Shown here one piece after another: positions 1 to 9,071 of a stretch of 64,000 nt of DNA. This DNA is from JALZVT01 sp039029135 (GTDB lineage: Bacteria > Pseudomonadota > Gammaproteobacteria > Pseudomonadales > Azotimanducaceae): the NCBI GenBank assembly GCA_039029135.1, contig JBCCGT010000006.1, positions 1-64,000 of the forward strand, in the 5' to 3' direction. The translations under genes were made by a program, and so were the position numbers. The notes under the pieces were generated by a model. It had not been told where the DNA came from, searched no databases, and was given only the letters and a program-made list of their open reading frames with translations. Each line of letters begins with the position of its first letter. Position 1 is the first letter of the stretch.

Positions 1-161
1 CCGGCCTTGGCTCCGTCCCTTGTACTTCCAACCCTTTCTCGAGAACGTCTGTTCCAAGGTTGCGGGGAGGAACATGCAGCCCAACGTCACGAATGAGGCC
101 TTCGCCATCTTCGCCGCTCTCTCTTTCATCGAATCTTGCGTTCTCGACCGACGACGGCCCG
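1..161. other. Left edge, no gene supported
   Basis: No convincing gene was found. A minus-strand frame is open from the window edge to the repeat at about 170 (it reads through VENARFDERESGEDGEGL), so the end of a gene lying mostly outside the window is possible. It matches no family I recognise. Confidence 0.3.
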
Positions 162-197
162 AACTCTGACCCCAACTCTGACCCTTACTCTGACCCC
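162..197. repeat. Three tandem ACTCTGACCC half-palindromes
   Basis: Three near-identical 11-13 bp units ending in ACTCTGACCC follow one another at 162-173, 174-184 and 185-197. Each is one arm of the 26-bp palindrome seen whole at 4467, 5032 and 45965. They lie just beyond the stop codon of the dioxygenase gene. Confidence 0.75.
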
Positions 198-214
198 AGG
201 CTTACGCCCCACCC

Positions 215-1000
215 TCACGCATAAACCGTCAAGCCTGACGGCGTCACATCCAGCAACCTCTGCGCCGCCTCGGGCAGGCGCGCGATCGATTCGCGCGAAT
301 TGGTCACCAGATGATTTTCGATCGGCCGCAGCCAGCTCGGGATGTAGCCGAGATACAGTCCCATCCGTACCGCATCAGTGCGATTCTCGCCGCCAGAGTG
401 CAGCACGTTGCCCACATAGAGCAGCGCTGAGCCGCGCGGCATCGCGGCGAGACAGATCTCGTCGTCTCGCGCCGTGCGATCGGCCGACCAGCGATGGCTG
501 CCGGGCACGACGCGCGTCGCGCCGTTGTCGGCGGTGAAGTCTGTGAGCGCGCAGTTGGCGCTGAGCAGTATCTCGCCATCTTCAGCAGCCTGAGCCCGCG
601 CCCAGGACACGGCGTCGTTGTGCAGCATTTGGTTCGTCTGCCCTGAGCCCAGCGCCATGAGCTCTGCGTTGCTCAGGCGCAGGTCGCGACCGATGCCGGT
701 TTCAATAAACCAGCGCTCGGCGAGTGTCAGGAAGAGCGGCTGAGTTAGGACATCGACCATGTGCGGAGAGCGCTCGAACAGGCCGTGCAGGCGCTTGGTC
801 TGCAGGCCGTAAAATTCGTCGCGATAGTTGAACTCGTCGACGCCCCACACGAGCGCGTCGAGGTGCGGTTGGAAGTCATTACACAGCGCATCGATGAGGC
901 CGTCGTCGTGCACGCCCAGCGCGATGCAGGCGCCGTCTGTATCCAGCGCCTGCGCGATCTCGTCGACCTGATGAACCGCGCAGCGCGCGAGCTGCGGCAC
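215..1000 (-). CDS. Phytanoyl-CoA dioxygenase (PhyH) family protein
   Basis: This is a 261-residue non-haem Fe(II)/2-oxoglutarate-dependent dioxygenase of the PhyH family, the usual size. The metal ligands are visible: the HxD pair in MLHNDAVSW (H127, D129) and the distal His in GNVLHSGGENR (about H201), followed by arginines suited to binding 2-oxoglutarate. It starts with GTG, four bases after the stop of the upstream luciferase-like monooxygenase, so the two are probably cotranscribed. The hydroxylated substrate cannot be told from sequence; family members act on fatty acyl-CoAs and small secondary metabolites. The protein should be cytoplasmic because no signal peptide is present. Confidence 0.85.
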   Translation of the reverse strand: MPQLARCAVHQVDEIAQALDTDGACIALGVHDDGLIDALCNDFQPHLDALVWGVDEFNYRDEFYGLQTKRLHGLFERSPHMVDVLTQPLFLTLAERWFIETGIGRDLRLSNAELMALGSGQTNQMLHNDAVSWARAQAAEDGEILLSANCALTDFTADNGATRVVPGSHRWSADRTARDDEICLAAMPRGSALLYVGNVLHSGGENRTDAVRMGLYLGYIPSWLRPIENHLVTNSRESIARLPEAAQRLLDVTPSGLTVYA

Positions 1001-1004
1001 CGCG

Positions 1005-2249
1005 CTAGCTCTTGGCCTGCTCCGCCGCCTTTTCCGTCGCCTCGACCGAGTGCGGGCGAATGGCGGTCGCGTCCGTGAAGCCTTCCTGCATGGCCTCGGC
1101 CGCTCGCTCGTTGTCTTGGATCTTGCTCATGATCGCAGCACCCGCGCGATCCCAGGAGCCGCGGTTGGCGATGACAAATTCGTTGGATTCGCGATAGCCG
1201 GCGAGCATGCCGTTGACCTCGGGAATCACGTAGCGGGCCACCAGATCCCAGCTGCGGCGGCTGTTCTCGCGGTTGGCCCAGTCGTGACAGAAGCCGATGA
1301 CGGTGCCGAAGCCGCCGGTGAGTTCGACCATCTCGCGAATGCGGGCGACCAGGTCGTCCGGCGTACCGATGACGGCCGTGCTGCCGTCCGCGAACGCCGT
1401 GGCGTCGACCGCCTCATCGGGACTCGCGAACACCGTGCCCTCGCCGGCCGCGAGGGTGCCGACCGTGTAGTCGTTGTTGTGATGCATCAGACCGGGGCCG
1501 GCCTGGGCGCGCGCCTCTTCGCGCGTCTCCGCGATGTGCCAGCTCATAACGATGCGCCAGTTGCTGCGATCGACAACAGCGCCGCTGTCCGTCGCGGCGT
1601 CCTCGGCAAAGCTCCACTGCAGCGGCAGCGACTGGATGCCCGCTTTGGTCATAGAGCCGATCGACAGCACGCCGGTGCCGTGCTTGCCCGCGAGCGTCAT
1701 GCCCGACGGCGAGACCATCGACGCCACCGCGAACGGAATCTCGTCCTGCAGCGGTAGCAGCTGCAGCTTGGCATCGCGCAACTTGAACCACTCGCTGTCG
1801 TAGGAGAACCGCTCCCCGCCCGCGAACAGCCGCTTGATCACACCGATCGCCTCATCCTGTCGGTCGCGCAGCACCATCGGGTCAATGCCCATGGTGTGCG
1901 CATCCGACGGCAGCGCGCCGGGACCGGTGCCAAAAATCAGCCGGCCGCGGCTCTGATGGTCAAGCTGCACCATGCGCTGGGCGACCATGAACGGGTGGTG
2001 ATAGGGCAGCGAGACGACGCCGGTACCGAGCCGTATGCGCTGGGTGCGCTCGGCCGCCGCTGCCAGAAACAGCTCGGGCGAGGCAATGACCTCCCAGCCC
2101 GTCGAGTGGTGTTCGCCGCACCAGAACTCATCGAAACCGAGCGCGTCGAGATGCTCGACGAGCTGCAGATCGCTCTGCAGCTGCAGCATCGGGTGTTCGC
2201 CAATCGGGTGGTGCGGCGCGACGAACGCGCCAAACTTCAGCCTGGTCAT
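1005..2249 (-). CDS. LLM-class flavin-dependent monooxygenase
   Basis: A 414-residue bacterial-luciferase-like (LLM class) oxidoreductase with a TIM-barrel fold that uses reduced FMN and O2. Family signatures include the N-terminal KFGAFVAPHHP segment, DEFWCGEHHS, the run RIRLGTGVVSLPYHHP and GRLIFGTGPGALPSD. The start is set at the ATG at 2249, which has AGGGGA about 6 bases upstream; the frame stays open to 2492 but that extension is arginine-rich and unlike the family. It is the first gene of a two-gene unit with the PhyH dioxygenase, suggesting two oxygenation steps on one substrate. The substrate is not known. Confidence 0.87.
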   Translation of the reverse strand: MTRLKFGAFVAPHHPIGEHPMLQLQSDLQLVEHLDALGFDEFWCGEHHSTGWEVIASPELFLAAAAERTQRIRLGTGVVSLPYHHPFMVAQRMVQLDHQSRGRLIFGTGPGALPSDAHTMGIDPMVLRDRQDEAIGVIKRLFAGGERFSYDSEWFKLRDAKLQLLPLQDEIPFAVASMVSPSGMTLAGKHGTGVLSIGSMTKAGIQSLPLQWSFAEDAATDSGAVVDRSNWRIVMSWHIAETREEARAQAGPGLMHHNNDYTVGTLAAGEGTVFASPDEAVDATAFADGSTAVIGTPDDLVARIREMVELTGGFGTVIGFCHDWANRENSRRSWDLVARYVIPEVNGMLAGYRESNEFVIANRGSWDRAGAAIMSKIQDNERAAEAMQEGFTDATAIRPHSVEATEKAAEQAKS

Positions 2250-2524
2250 GTTGCTTCCCCTCACTTCTATTTCTTTGAGCAAAGGGGACAGTCTAGCGTT
2301 TCTGGGCCGCGAAGCGGCACGGCCGCCTGCCACCGGCCCGATCCTGCCCAGATCGTCAGCAAACCGACGGCAACGCGACAAGTTCGCGCCCTGTACTACG
2401 CTTTTTTGAGTCCCCGGTTGCCTCGGCAGGTGCGGGCGCCGTCCAACGTAGTCATACAGCAGTCGTGCGAGGTACTGGCGTGTTCGAAACATCTGATTGG
2501 CGGACGTGGCGTAAGAGTCGATGC

Positions 2525-4453
2525 GTGCGCCAGCTCCTGATCGGGCTGCTGCTCGCCGGTAGCGCGGCCATCGGAACGGCCGACCCGCTGCCGACGCTCA
2601 ATCCCGGCGCGTGGCCCGCGCTCGACACGCCGTTTCGGGCCCTGCCGCAGGTCGAGGCGCGGATCGACGCGCTGCTGCGCCGCATGACGTTGGAAGAGAA
2701 AGTCGGGCAGATGGTGCAGGCGGAGATTCGCTTCGCTTCCCCCGCCGATGTGCGGGATTTTCATCTCGGCAGCGTGCTGAGCGGTGGTGGGAGCTGGCCC
2801 GACGGCAATCCGCTGTCGAGCCCCGAAGACTGGCGGCGCCTGACCGGCGAATATCACAACGCATCGCTGGAAACGCGACTAAGCATCCCGTTGCTGTGGG
2901 GCGTCGATGCCGTGCACGGCCACAACAACGTGGTCGGCGCCACGCTGTTTCCGCACAACATCGGTCTGGGTGCCGCAAACAACGCGCGACTGATGTACGA
3001 GATCGGCCGCGCGACCGCGTTGGAGACCGCCGCCACCGGCATCGATTGGACCTTCGCCCCAACGCTAGCCGTTGCCCGTGACGATCGCTGGGGGCGCACC
3101 TATGAAAGCTATTCCGAGGATCCCGCCACCGTCGCGCGCATGGGCACCGCGATCGCGCGTGGCTTGCACGGCGCACAGGAACCCGACAACAGCGTGACCG
3201 GTTCGCTGATCACCACCGCAAAACACTTCATCGGCGACGGCGGCACGCTGGCCGGTACGGATCGCGGCGACACGCTGACCAACGAATCAACCCTGCGCAC
3301 GCGTCACGCAAGCGCGTATTACGCGACGTTGAACGCCGGCACACAAACGGTGATGGCTTCATTCTCGAGTTGGCGCGGCGCAAAGCTGCATGGCGGGAGC
3401 TATCTGCTCACCACCATCCTGCGCGAGCGCATGGGTTTCGACGGTCTGGTGCTGGGCGACTGGAACGGTCACGAGGTGATCGACGGTTGCAAAATTCGAT
3501 CGTGCGCGACCGCGATCAACGCGGGTGTCGACATGGTGATGGTGCCGGAGCACTGGCGGTCCTTCATCTACAATACTTTGGAAGACGTTGTGACCGGCGC
3601 GATCTCGGCCGCGCGCGTCGACGAGGCGGTGCGTCGCATCCTGCGAGTGAAGATACGCGCAGGACTGTTCGAGAAGGACCTGGACAAGCTGCCGAGCGCG
3701 TCTGTAGTCGGCAGCCCCGAACATCGCGCGCTCGCGCGCGAGGCGGCGCGGCAGTCGTTGGTGTTGTTGAAGAACGAACCGCCGATCCCGGATCAGCGCA
3801 TCAAGCACGCGCCGACCAGCGTGCGCGAACCGGTGCTACCGCTGCGCGCGAATCAAACCATCCTGGTTGCTGGTAACGGCGCGGATGACCTCGCGCGTCA
3901 GACGGGCGGGTGGACCGTCACCTGGCAGGGCACCGATAACCCTCGCGTGCACTATCGCGGCGCGACGTCGATTCTGGAAGGCATCAGCGAAACGGTTAGT
4001 CGTATCGGTGGCACCGTCGTCACCGATACGAAGTTCCGCAAGTCGGCAACACCGGACGTCGCGGTGATCGTGTTTGGTGAAGAGCCCTATACGGAGTTTT
4101 TCGGCGATCGGGAACATCTGGAGTACAACAAGTACGATCGCAAGTCCTGGCGGCTACTGAAACGCCTGCATCGCAAGGGCATTCCGACGGTGGCCGTGTT
4201 CCTGTCGGGTCGACCGATGGTGGTGAGCCAGGAGCTGCTGCACGCGGATGCGTTTATCGCGGCGTGGTTGCCGGGATCGGAGGGGGGTGCGATCGCGGAT
4301 GCGCTGTTTGCGACCGATGACTTTAACTTCGCGGGCCGGCTGTCGTTCAGTTGGCCCAAAGATGCGGAGCAGGCAGCGCCGAACTTTGACGACGACGTTT
4401 ACCTGCCGCTGTTTCCGGTGGGGTATGGGTTGCGGTACGCGGCCAACAACTAG
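2525..4453 (+). CDS. Glycoside hydrolase family 3 beta-glucosidase, exported
   Basis: A GH3 exo-acting beta-glycosidase of about 642 residues. The N-terminal (alpha/beta)8 domain carries the KHFIGDGGT substrate-binding segment and the nucleophile Asp in GLVLGDWNG (about D312). The C-terminal alpha/beta sandwich begins after the RQSLVLLKNE motif. The GTG at 2525 is preferred because it yields a compact signal peptide (MRQLLIGLLLAGSAAIGTADP) with a purine-rich stretch upstream; the frame opens earlier, at GTG 2465. The product is probably periplasmic and releases glucose from beta-1,3- or beta-1,4-glucan fragments. It is transcribed divergently from the monooxygenase gene. Confidence 0.88.
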   Translation: MRQLLIGLLLAGSAAIGTADPLPTLNPGAWPALDTPFRALPQVEARIDALLRRMTLEEKVGQMVQAEIRFASPADVRDFHLGSVLSGGGSWPDGNPLSSPEDWRRLTGEYHNASLETRLSIPLLWGVDAVHGHNNVVGATLFPHNIGLGAANNARLMYEIGRATALETAATGIDWTFAPTLAVARDDRWGRTYESYSEDPATVARMGTAIARGLHGAQEPDNSVTGSLITTAKHFIGDGGTLAGTDRGDTLTNESTLRTRHASAYYATLNAGTQTVMASFSSWRGAKLHGGSYLLTTILRERMGFDGLVLGDWNGHEVIDGCKIRSCATAINAGVDMVMVPEHWRSFIYNTLEDVVTGAISAARVDEAVRRILRVKIRAGLFEKDLDKLPSASVVGSPEHRALAREAARQSLVLLKNEPPIPDQRIKHAPTSVREPVLPLRANQTILVAGNGADDLARQTGGWTVTWQGTDNPRVHYRGATSILEGISETVSRIGGTVVTDTKFRKSATPDVAVIVFGEEPYTEFFGDREHLEYNKYDRKSWRLLKRLHRKGIPTVAVFLSGRPMVVSQELLHADAFIAAWLPGSEGGAIADALFATDDFNFAGRLSFSWPKDAEQAAPNFDDDVYLPLFPVGYGLRYAANN

Positions 4454-4466
4454 TGAAGAAAGATGT

Positions 4467-4492
4467 GGGGTCAGACTCGCGACTCTCACCCC
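4467..4492. repeat. 26-bp palindromic repeat, copy A
   Basis: An imperfect palindrome with arms GGGGTCAGACTCG and CGACTCTCACCCC, 13 bp after the GH3 stop. It differs from the perfect copy at 45965 at two positions. Its position between convergent genes would suit a bidirectional terminator or a REP-like element. Confidence 0.8.
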
Positions 4493-4506
4493 GTCGATTG
4501 GTTTCG

Positions 4507-4788
4507 TTAAACCGCGACGTCTAGCAAAGCCTGGGGATTCTGGTGTGCGATAGCTAGAAGTGTTTTTGCTGGACGAGGTGGCGCGCGCCGCCCTTGTTCC
4601 CATTCTTGTAGCGTGCGCACGGACACATTCAGTAGTTTGGCAAACTGCGATTCAGACAGAGCGGTTTTGGCACGAATCTCGGCAACTCCTGGGACGGTGG
4701 GGATGCGTCCGGTCTTACCCGTCTTGATGCTACGCACACCATCAAGAATCTCTTTGCCAATGTCTCTGTCTTCGACTTGCTTAGGCAT
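4507..4788 (-). CDS. HigA/XRE-type antitoxin
   Basis: A 93-residue helix-turn-helix antitoxin of the type paired with RelE/HigB toxins. The XRE HTH covers about residues 44-65 (SESQFAKLLNVSVRTLQEWE) followed by GRRAPPRPAKTLL, which is typical of the family. The ATG at 4788 overlaps the stop of the toxin gene upstream (ATGCCTAA arrangement), the usual toxin-first coupling. The antitoxin reading frame is intact although its toxin partner is not, so it may persist as an orphan regulator or an anti-addiction remnant. Confidence 0.83.
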   Translation of the reverse strand: MPKQVEDRDIGKEILDGVRSIKTGKTGRIPTVPGVAEIRAKTALSESQFAKLLNVSVRTLQEWEQGRRAPPRPAKTLLAIAHQNPQALLDVAV

Positions 4789-4974
4789 CTTCAATCTCTT
4801 TCTTAATCTGGCGCAATACATGGGCGGGAATATTGCCTCGCACATTTTTGGGGTAAAGCGTCAGCGTCCATACTTCGCCTTTGGCAGAGGCGAAATAGTA
4901 AATCACCCTCAGCCCTCATCGAGGGAATCGGAGGCAATACTCGTGAATAACGGAGTTTCGACAAACGTCAGCAC
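4781..4974 (-). pseudogene. RelE/HigB-type toxin, internally deleted
   Basis: Two pieces of a RelE/HigB-family toxin are joined out of frame. The 5' piece from GTG 4974 reads VLTFVETPLFTSIASDSLDEG and then stops. The 3' piece reads GLRVIYYFASAKGEVWTLTL...NIPAHVLRQIKKEIEDA. Intact members of this family are about 110-120 residues, and the middle part (the region around ENPEAGDVIPG in relatives) is missing, roughly 40-50 codons. The remaining 194 bp therefore cannot encode an active mRNA interferase. The stop codon overlaps the antitoxin start. Confidence 0.8.
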
Positions 4975-5028
4975 AACCAATATTGTACGTCATAGACCCA
5001 TATTAGAAAGGTAGCAATACAGAGTGAC

Positions 5029-5205
5029 GTGAGGGTCAGAGTCGTTACTCTGACCCTAAAAATCCGCGAGATCGTCAATATCATCGACGAGTATCCGGAG
5101 ACGGTCGAAGAAGCCATGCAGCTACTCGCCGACGAGCCGGGCATAGGCGAAACCCATTCGCTCAAGCGACTGGCGAAACACTGGCACAAGGCGGCTCGTC
5201 CCTGA
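5029..5205 (+). CDS. Small hypothetical protein or gene-end remnant
   Basis: From GTG 5029 a 58-codon frame reads through the palindromic repeat into a charged helical stretch (KIREIVNIIDEYPETVEEAM, then HSLKRLAKHWHKAARP) ending at TGA 5205. The part after 5057 has the codon use and amphipathic character of real protein; the first ten codons are only the repeat. It probably is the tail of a larger gene whose 5' part was replaced. I do not recognise the family. Confidence 0.35.
   Translation: MRVRVVTLTLKIREIVNIIDEYPETVEEAMQLLADEPGIGETHSLKRLAKHWHKAARP
5032..5057. repeat. 26-bp palindromic repeat, copy B
   Basis: Arms AGGGTCAGAGTCG and TTACTCTGACCCT, a nearly perfect copy of the palindrome at 45965. 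Copies A and B flank the decayed toxin-antitoxin pair about 540 bp apart. Confidence 0.8.
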
Positions 5206-5221
5206 GCCGAAAGAAAGTCTC

Positions 5222-5249
5222 CTGCGATGCGGGGGCGCGCATCGCAGGC
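5222..5249. terminator. Strong hairpin between convergent frames
   Basis: Ten-base perfect arms CCTGCGATGC (5222-5231) and GCATCGCAGG (5240-5249) with an 8-base loop, lying between the plus-strand remnant ending at 5205 and phoX ending at 5288 on the minus strand. No long T tract follows, so terminator function is inferred from structure and position only. Confidence 0.55.
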
Positions 5250-5287
5250 GTGGCACGATTAGACCGGAAAGTCTTACGCCTTAAACG

Positions 5288-7145
5288 CTAAGAGCCAATG
5301 ATCCCGCCATCGCGGCGGGTGATGACGATGGTGGCGTCGCGGGGGATCGTCTCACCATCGAATGGGGCCGGGAAATTCGTGCGACTGGGGTCGCCGTTGC
5401 CCGGATGCTGCGTGTTGATGAACATCGTGCGCCGATCCGGGGTCACGGCGATGCCAGTGATCTCGTCCGAGGTCACGCCAGCGAACAAACGCTTCAACTG
5501 GCCGTTGCGCGGATTCGCCACAACCATCTGATTGTTCATGCCGTCTGGCTGGCCACCGTCCGTCTGAATAAACAGCCGACCGTTCGGATCGGCCCACATG
5601 CCGTCGGGGTCCGTGAAGGTATCTGGCGTATCTCGGGTTGAGGCCGCGAAAATGAAGATGTCCCAGGTGAACGTCATACCCACATGGTCATCTGAATCGC
5701 GCCAGCGAATGATGTGACCATCAGGATTGGCGCGAGTGGGTTGGCTGCATTACCTTCCGTGCGTCGGCTGTTGTTGGTCAGCGTGCAGTAAACATCGCCG
5801 TTGGGCGCAACCGTGGTCCACTCCGGGCGATCCATCGGCGTCGCGCCCAGGATATCGGCCGCTACGCGTGCGTAGATCAAGACCTCGGCCTGGCTACCGA
5901 AGCGTTCAGCCAGCGCCGGGTTTCCGATCGTCAGTTCCAGCCACTCACCCGTGCCGTCCTCGTCGAAATGAGCCACGTACAGCTGGCCCTCATCGAGGCT
6001 CTCATGCCTTGTGCCAGCATATCCCTGTGATCACCGCTGGAGACGAACTTGTAGATGTAGTCAAAGCGCTGATCGTCCCCCATGTAGCCCACAGCGCGAC
6101 CATCTTTGCCGATGGTGAGCGCGATGCCTTCGTGCTTCACGCGGCCAAGCGCGGTGCGCTTCTTCGGCTTGGCATCTGGGTCGAACGGATCGATTTCAAC
6201 AATCCAACCGAAGCGGTTTTCCTCGTTACGATAGTCTTCATCTGAAAGGTCGAAGCGACGGTCGAACAGGTACCAGCCGTAATTGAAGCCGGCACTCGAG
6301 AAACCGTAGCGCGCCTGCTCTTCAGACGGGATCCACGTCGAGTTCGCATTGGTTGCGCCGAAGTATCCGTTGAAGTTCTCTTCGCAGGTCAGGTAAGTGC
6401 CCCAGGGGGTGTAACCGTTCCCACAGTTGTTCACCGTACCCAGCGGAACGTTACCGTTTGGAGTTTGTAGCAGTTCGGAATCAGCCGCGGGACCCGTGAA
6501 CTCTACGGGCGGGTTGACGTGAACGCGACGCGCGAACGGGCTGTTGAGTGTGACCCAGCGATTGCCTCGCTTAGCGACCTCGATAACGGATACTCCATGC
6601 GCATGCTGCGATGTGCGAACGTCCTCGAGACTACGCGGTAGAGCACCGGAACTGTTGCCGCTGCCGGGCGCACCGTAGCCAAGTAGCGTCGAGTTGGTGA
6701 TGAACTCGTGATTAATACACATGACACCACGGGTATTCGACGGGCCGTTGTCAGTACGACGGCCGAAAAACCACATGCCGTCATGGCCACCGCCCATCTG
6801 CAGCGCCTGGTTTTTTGCGCTCGGCGGGTAATTATAGGCCGGTCCGCTGGGCTCGATTGGGTCGCCCCAAGGCGCCAGCACGTTCCACTCGTAATCCGCC
6901 GAGATTGTCGGCCATGGTCCGGTTGCCTTGGCTTTCGGCAACGCGCGGAAGCCGATGAAGTCGCCGGCGCTCGAGACGCTGGGAATAGAAGGCGCAACAA
7001 ACGCCGTAGCGCCAGCGAGGCCGCCCTTTAAGACGCCGCGGCGGTTCAGATTGACACTCAGAACATCCTGGAATGGGCGTTTGCCCGATTGGTTGACGAC
7101 TTCGTCGTCTTCGCGAACCTCAGGCTCTTGAATCATCTCTGCCAT
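5288..7145 (-). pseudogene. phoX: PhoX-type alkaline phosphatase, two frameshifts
   Basis: A PhoX (DUF839) calcium-dependent phosphatase whose family normally runs about 600-660 residues as one frame. Here the first 390 or so residues start at ATG 7145 with a twin-arginine export signal (NLNRRGVLKGGLAGATAFVA). The frame shifts near 6005 (DMLAQG | HESLDEGQLYVAHFDEDG) and again near 5735 (AANPLAP | NPDGHIIRWRDSDDHVG), then ends with a normal C-terminus. Each break is repaired by adding one base, in both cases plausibly a C beside another C, so sequencing error is as likely as real decay. If functional it would sit in the periplasm and release phosphate from esters. A Pho box upstream supports phosphate control. 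Confidence 0.85.
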
Positions 7146-7200
7146 GTCGTTGGATCCCCCAAAGGTTAACTAACAAGCGGGGAAATGATCAGGAGCATGG

Positions 7201-7240
7201 ATGTCACCGCGGTGACAGTTCGGTGTCAGAAGCGTGACGA
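7201..7240 (-). promoter_or_regulatory. Pho box array upstream of phoX
   Basis: Four 7-mers with exact 4-base spacers, an 11-bp period: on the plus strand ATGTCAC, GTGACAG, GTGTCAG and GTGACGA at 7201, 7212, 7223 and 7234. Read on the minus strand they match the PhoB consensus CTGTCAT/C. A further exact CTGTCAT lies at 7262-7256. The array is 56-95 bp upstream of the phoX start, as expected for PhoB activation. Confidence 0.7.
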
Positions 7241-7323
7241 TTCGATGGCAATTGCATGACAGCCGATAGCCCAAGTGTCAGGCCGGGCGCCAACTGGATA
7301 ACTGAGGCGGGGCGGAGTCGCGC

Positions 7324-7554
7324 TCAGTCGGGTGTATCGAGAAATCCGCTACGATCGAGGAGAGTCAGCAATCCGGCGCCGCACCATCCTGCCCACATGA
7401 CCCAGGTTGCAATGCGATCAAATAGCCGAGGTCGTTGAGGAACCTGCTCTGCCTGCCCGGATGTGAGTTCCGGGTAGGCGATTGCCAGATACACCGCGAC
7501 AAAGAACGCCAATGTACCAATCGCGAATAGAGAGTATTTCACCGTACCGAGCAT
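7324..7554 (-). CDS. Small two-helix membrane protein
   Basis: A 76-residue protein with two predicted membrane helices (about residues 7-26 and 50-66: FAIGTLAFFVAVYLAIAY and ATWVMWAGWCGAGLLTLL) and a short charged loop between. It starts at ATG 7554 with a G-rich stretch upstream. It lies about 100 bp downstream of the first desaturase gene on the same strand and may be cotranscribed. I do not recognise the family. Confidence 0.55.
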   Translation of the reverse strand: MLGTVKYSLFAIGTLAFFVAVYLAIAYPELTSGQAEQVPQRPRLFDRIATWVMWAGWCGAGLLTLLDRSGFLDTPD

Positions 7555-7654
7555 AGTTCAGCGCCCCCGCGTAAGCCCTTGAGCCAGGCAAACCGGAAGA
7601 AGGCACCAGCGATGATCGTTTTTGCGCAAATCAGATATCGGTCGAGCGCGGCGA

Positions 7655-8650
7655 TTACAACGAGGTCAGTCGCTTGTTCGGATAAAATGCGAGCATCAGC
7701 TGCTCTTTGATCGACAGCGCCACTGCTCTGCCAGCACCAATCCTTTCCACCTGAGTATCACCGCAGTAGGTTCCGAAGAGACGGTCCCACAGAATGATAT
7801 TGCAGCCATAGTTGCTGTCGCTCTGTCGGCGATCCAGAGAGTGGTGCACATGATGCTGCTGCGCCGTTGCGAACACCCAGTCATAGACCGGCATGGATCT
7901 CAGCGGCAAATTCGAGTGGTTTAACTTGCCGTTCCACATCCCAAACGCCGCAGAGACTGCGATTACCTCGTCGCTGGCACCTGCGAAAGCGAGAATGATA
8001 GGTGTGCTGACGGCCAGCGCGAGATACTCCAACGGATGCGTGCGCGCACCGCGCATACAGCTCATCTTGGTGATGTGGTGGTGTGTGGCGTGCATACGCC
8101 AAAATAACAGCGTTTCATGTTGAACGCGATGCAACCAGTAGTAGATAAAGCTGGAGCAGATACGCAGCAGGAGCGCTGCGGCGACAAGCCCCCAAACGCT
8201 CTCGGGCGTCATAGAGAAATCGAGTGGGCTTCGATCGCGAATTGCCCTGAATCCCTCCGACACGGGTGTCTTGTAGAAGTCGCTAATGAGCGGACCCCAC
8301 AGCATCGCACCAAACGCGATCCAGAATCCGTCTTCAGCGAGCTCGTTTGGCTTGAGAATCCAGTCTTTTCGTTTGGTCCAGATTCGCTCTGCGAAGATCA
8401 ACAGCGGGATTGGCAGAACGATCATGAACAAAGCGTAGAGCTTGTGATTCATCCATTCGCCAGTGACCATTGTCGCCACAAGAAACATGGAGCCGAGCAC
8501 CAGTACGGGCTGAGCAATGGTCCACAGCACGTTCGACAAGACTTCGGAAGTACCTTCTAGCTGGGAGGACTCGGGCCCCGCAGTGTCATTATCAGACTCA
8601 GTAAACGCGTTTCCGGCACCGTCGGCGATATCCATCGTCTGACCGCTCAT
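7655..8650 (-). CDS. Sterol desaturase/fatty acid hydroxylase family protein 1
   Basis: A 331-residue membrane di-iron oxygenase of the fatty acid hydroxylase superfamily. The three histidine clusters that bind iron are present: HRVQHE, HATHHH and QQHHVHH. Several hydrophobic helices precede them (LGSMFLVATMV and ALFMIVLPIPLLIFA). The start at ATG 8650 has GGAG 7 bases upstream; the frame is open to 8683. It is clearly a paralogue of the gene at 10863-11885, sharing HATHHHITKM, LEYLALAV and SNYGCNII. The substrate is a lipid, sterol or carotenoid; sequence alone does not decide. Confidence 0.87.
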   Translation of the reverse strand: MSGQTMDIADGAGNAFTESDNDTAGPESSQLEGTSEVLSNVLWTIAQPVLVLGSMFLVATMVTGEWMNHKLYALFMIVLPIPLLIFAERIWTKRKDWILKPNELAEDGFWIAFGAMLWGPLISDFYKTPVSEGFRAIRDRSPLDFSMTPESVWGLVAAALLLRICSSFIYYWLHRVQHETLLFWRMHATHHHITKMSCMRGARTHPLEYLALAVSTPIILAFAGASDEVIAVSAAFGMWNGKLNHSNLPLRSMPVYDWVFATAQQHHVHHSLDRRQSDSNYGCNIILWDRLFGTYCGDTQVERIGAGRAVALSIKEQLMLAFYPNKRLTSL

Positions 8651-9071
8651 CCCAGGACTCCTGTGACTTTGCCCGCTACCCATCGGCTAGCGCGCGTGCG
8701 AGCCGTGCGGCATGACACGACGAAAACACACTCCCAACCCTGGAAAGCAAAATCAAGGCCATACGCGACCATCGGCTGCTAGTCGAAAGTGATCACTAAC
8801 CCATCGGCCCCAATCGATCGCGGCTTTCCGCCAGATTCAGAGGCGACGCGGGCAACAGCAATGCGTTAAACGGACAGCAAACGCCATCAAAGTGCGCACA
8901 CATTCCGTGCGACTCAGGCACCGTTCCCGCACCTGCGCACAGAATTACAGCAACCAAAGAGGTCAACCGCCACGCGCACTCGTACTCTGGTGACGCGCAG
9001 CTGTGGCATGCAACTTGCTCAAGCGACAAGTAGGGAGGACTACCAGGCTGCGACAAGAAGAGAAAAACCGA
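8651..9071. other. Divergent intergenic region, nothing recognised
   Basis: About 420 bp between the leftward desaturase gene and the rightward pilin-like gene. Short open frames occur on both strands but none has a family signature or a ribosome binding site. Promoters for both genes should lie here; I could not pick convincing -35/-10 pairs. Confidence 0.5.
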
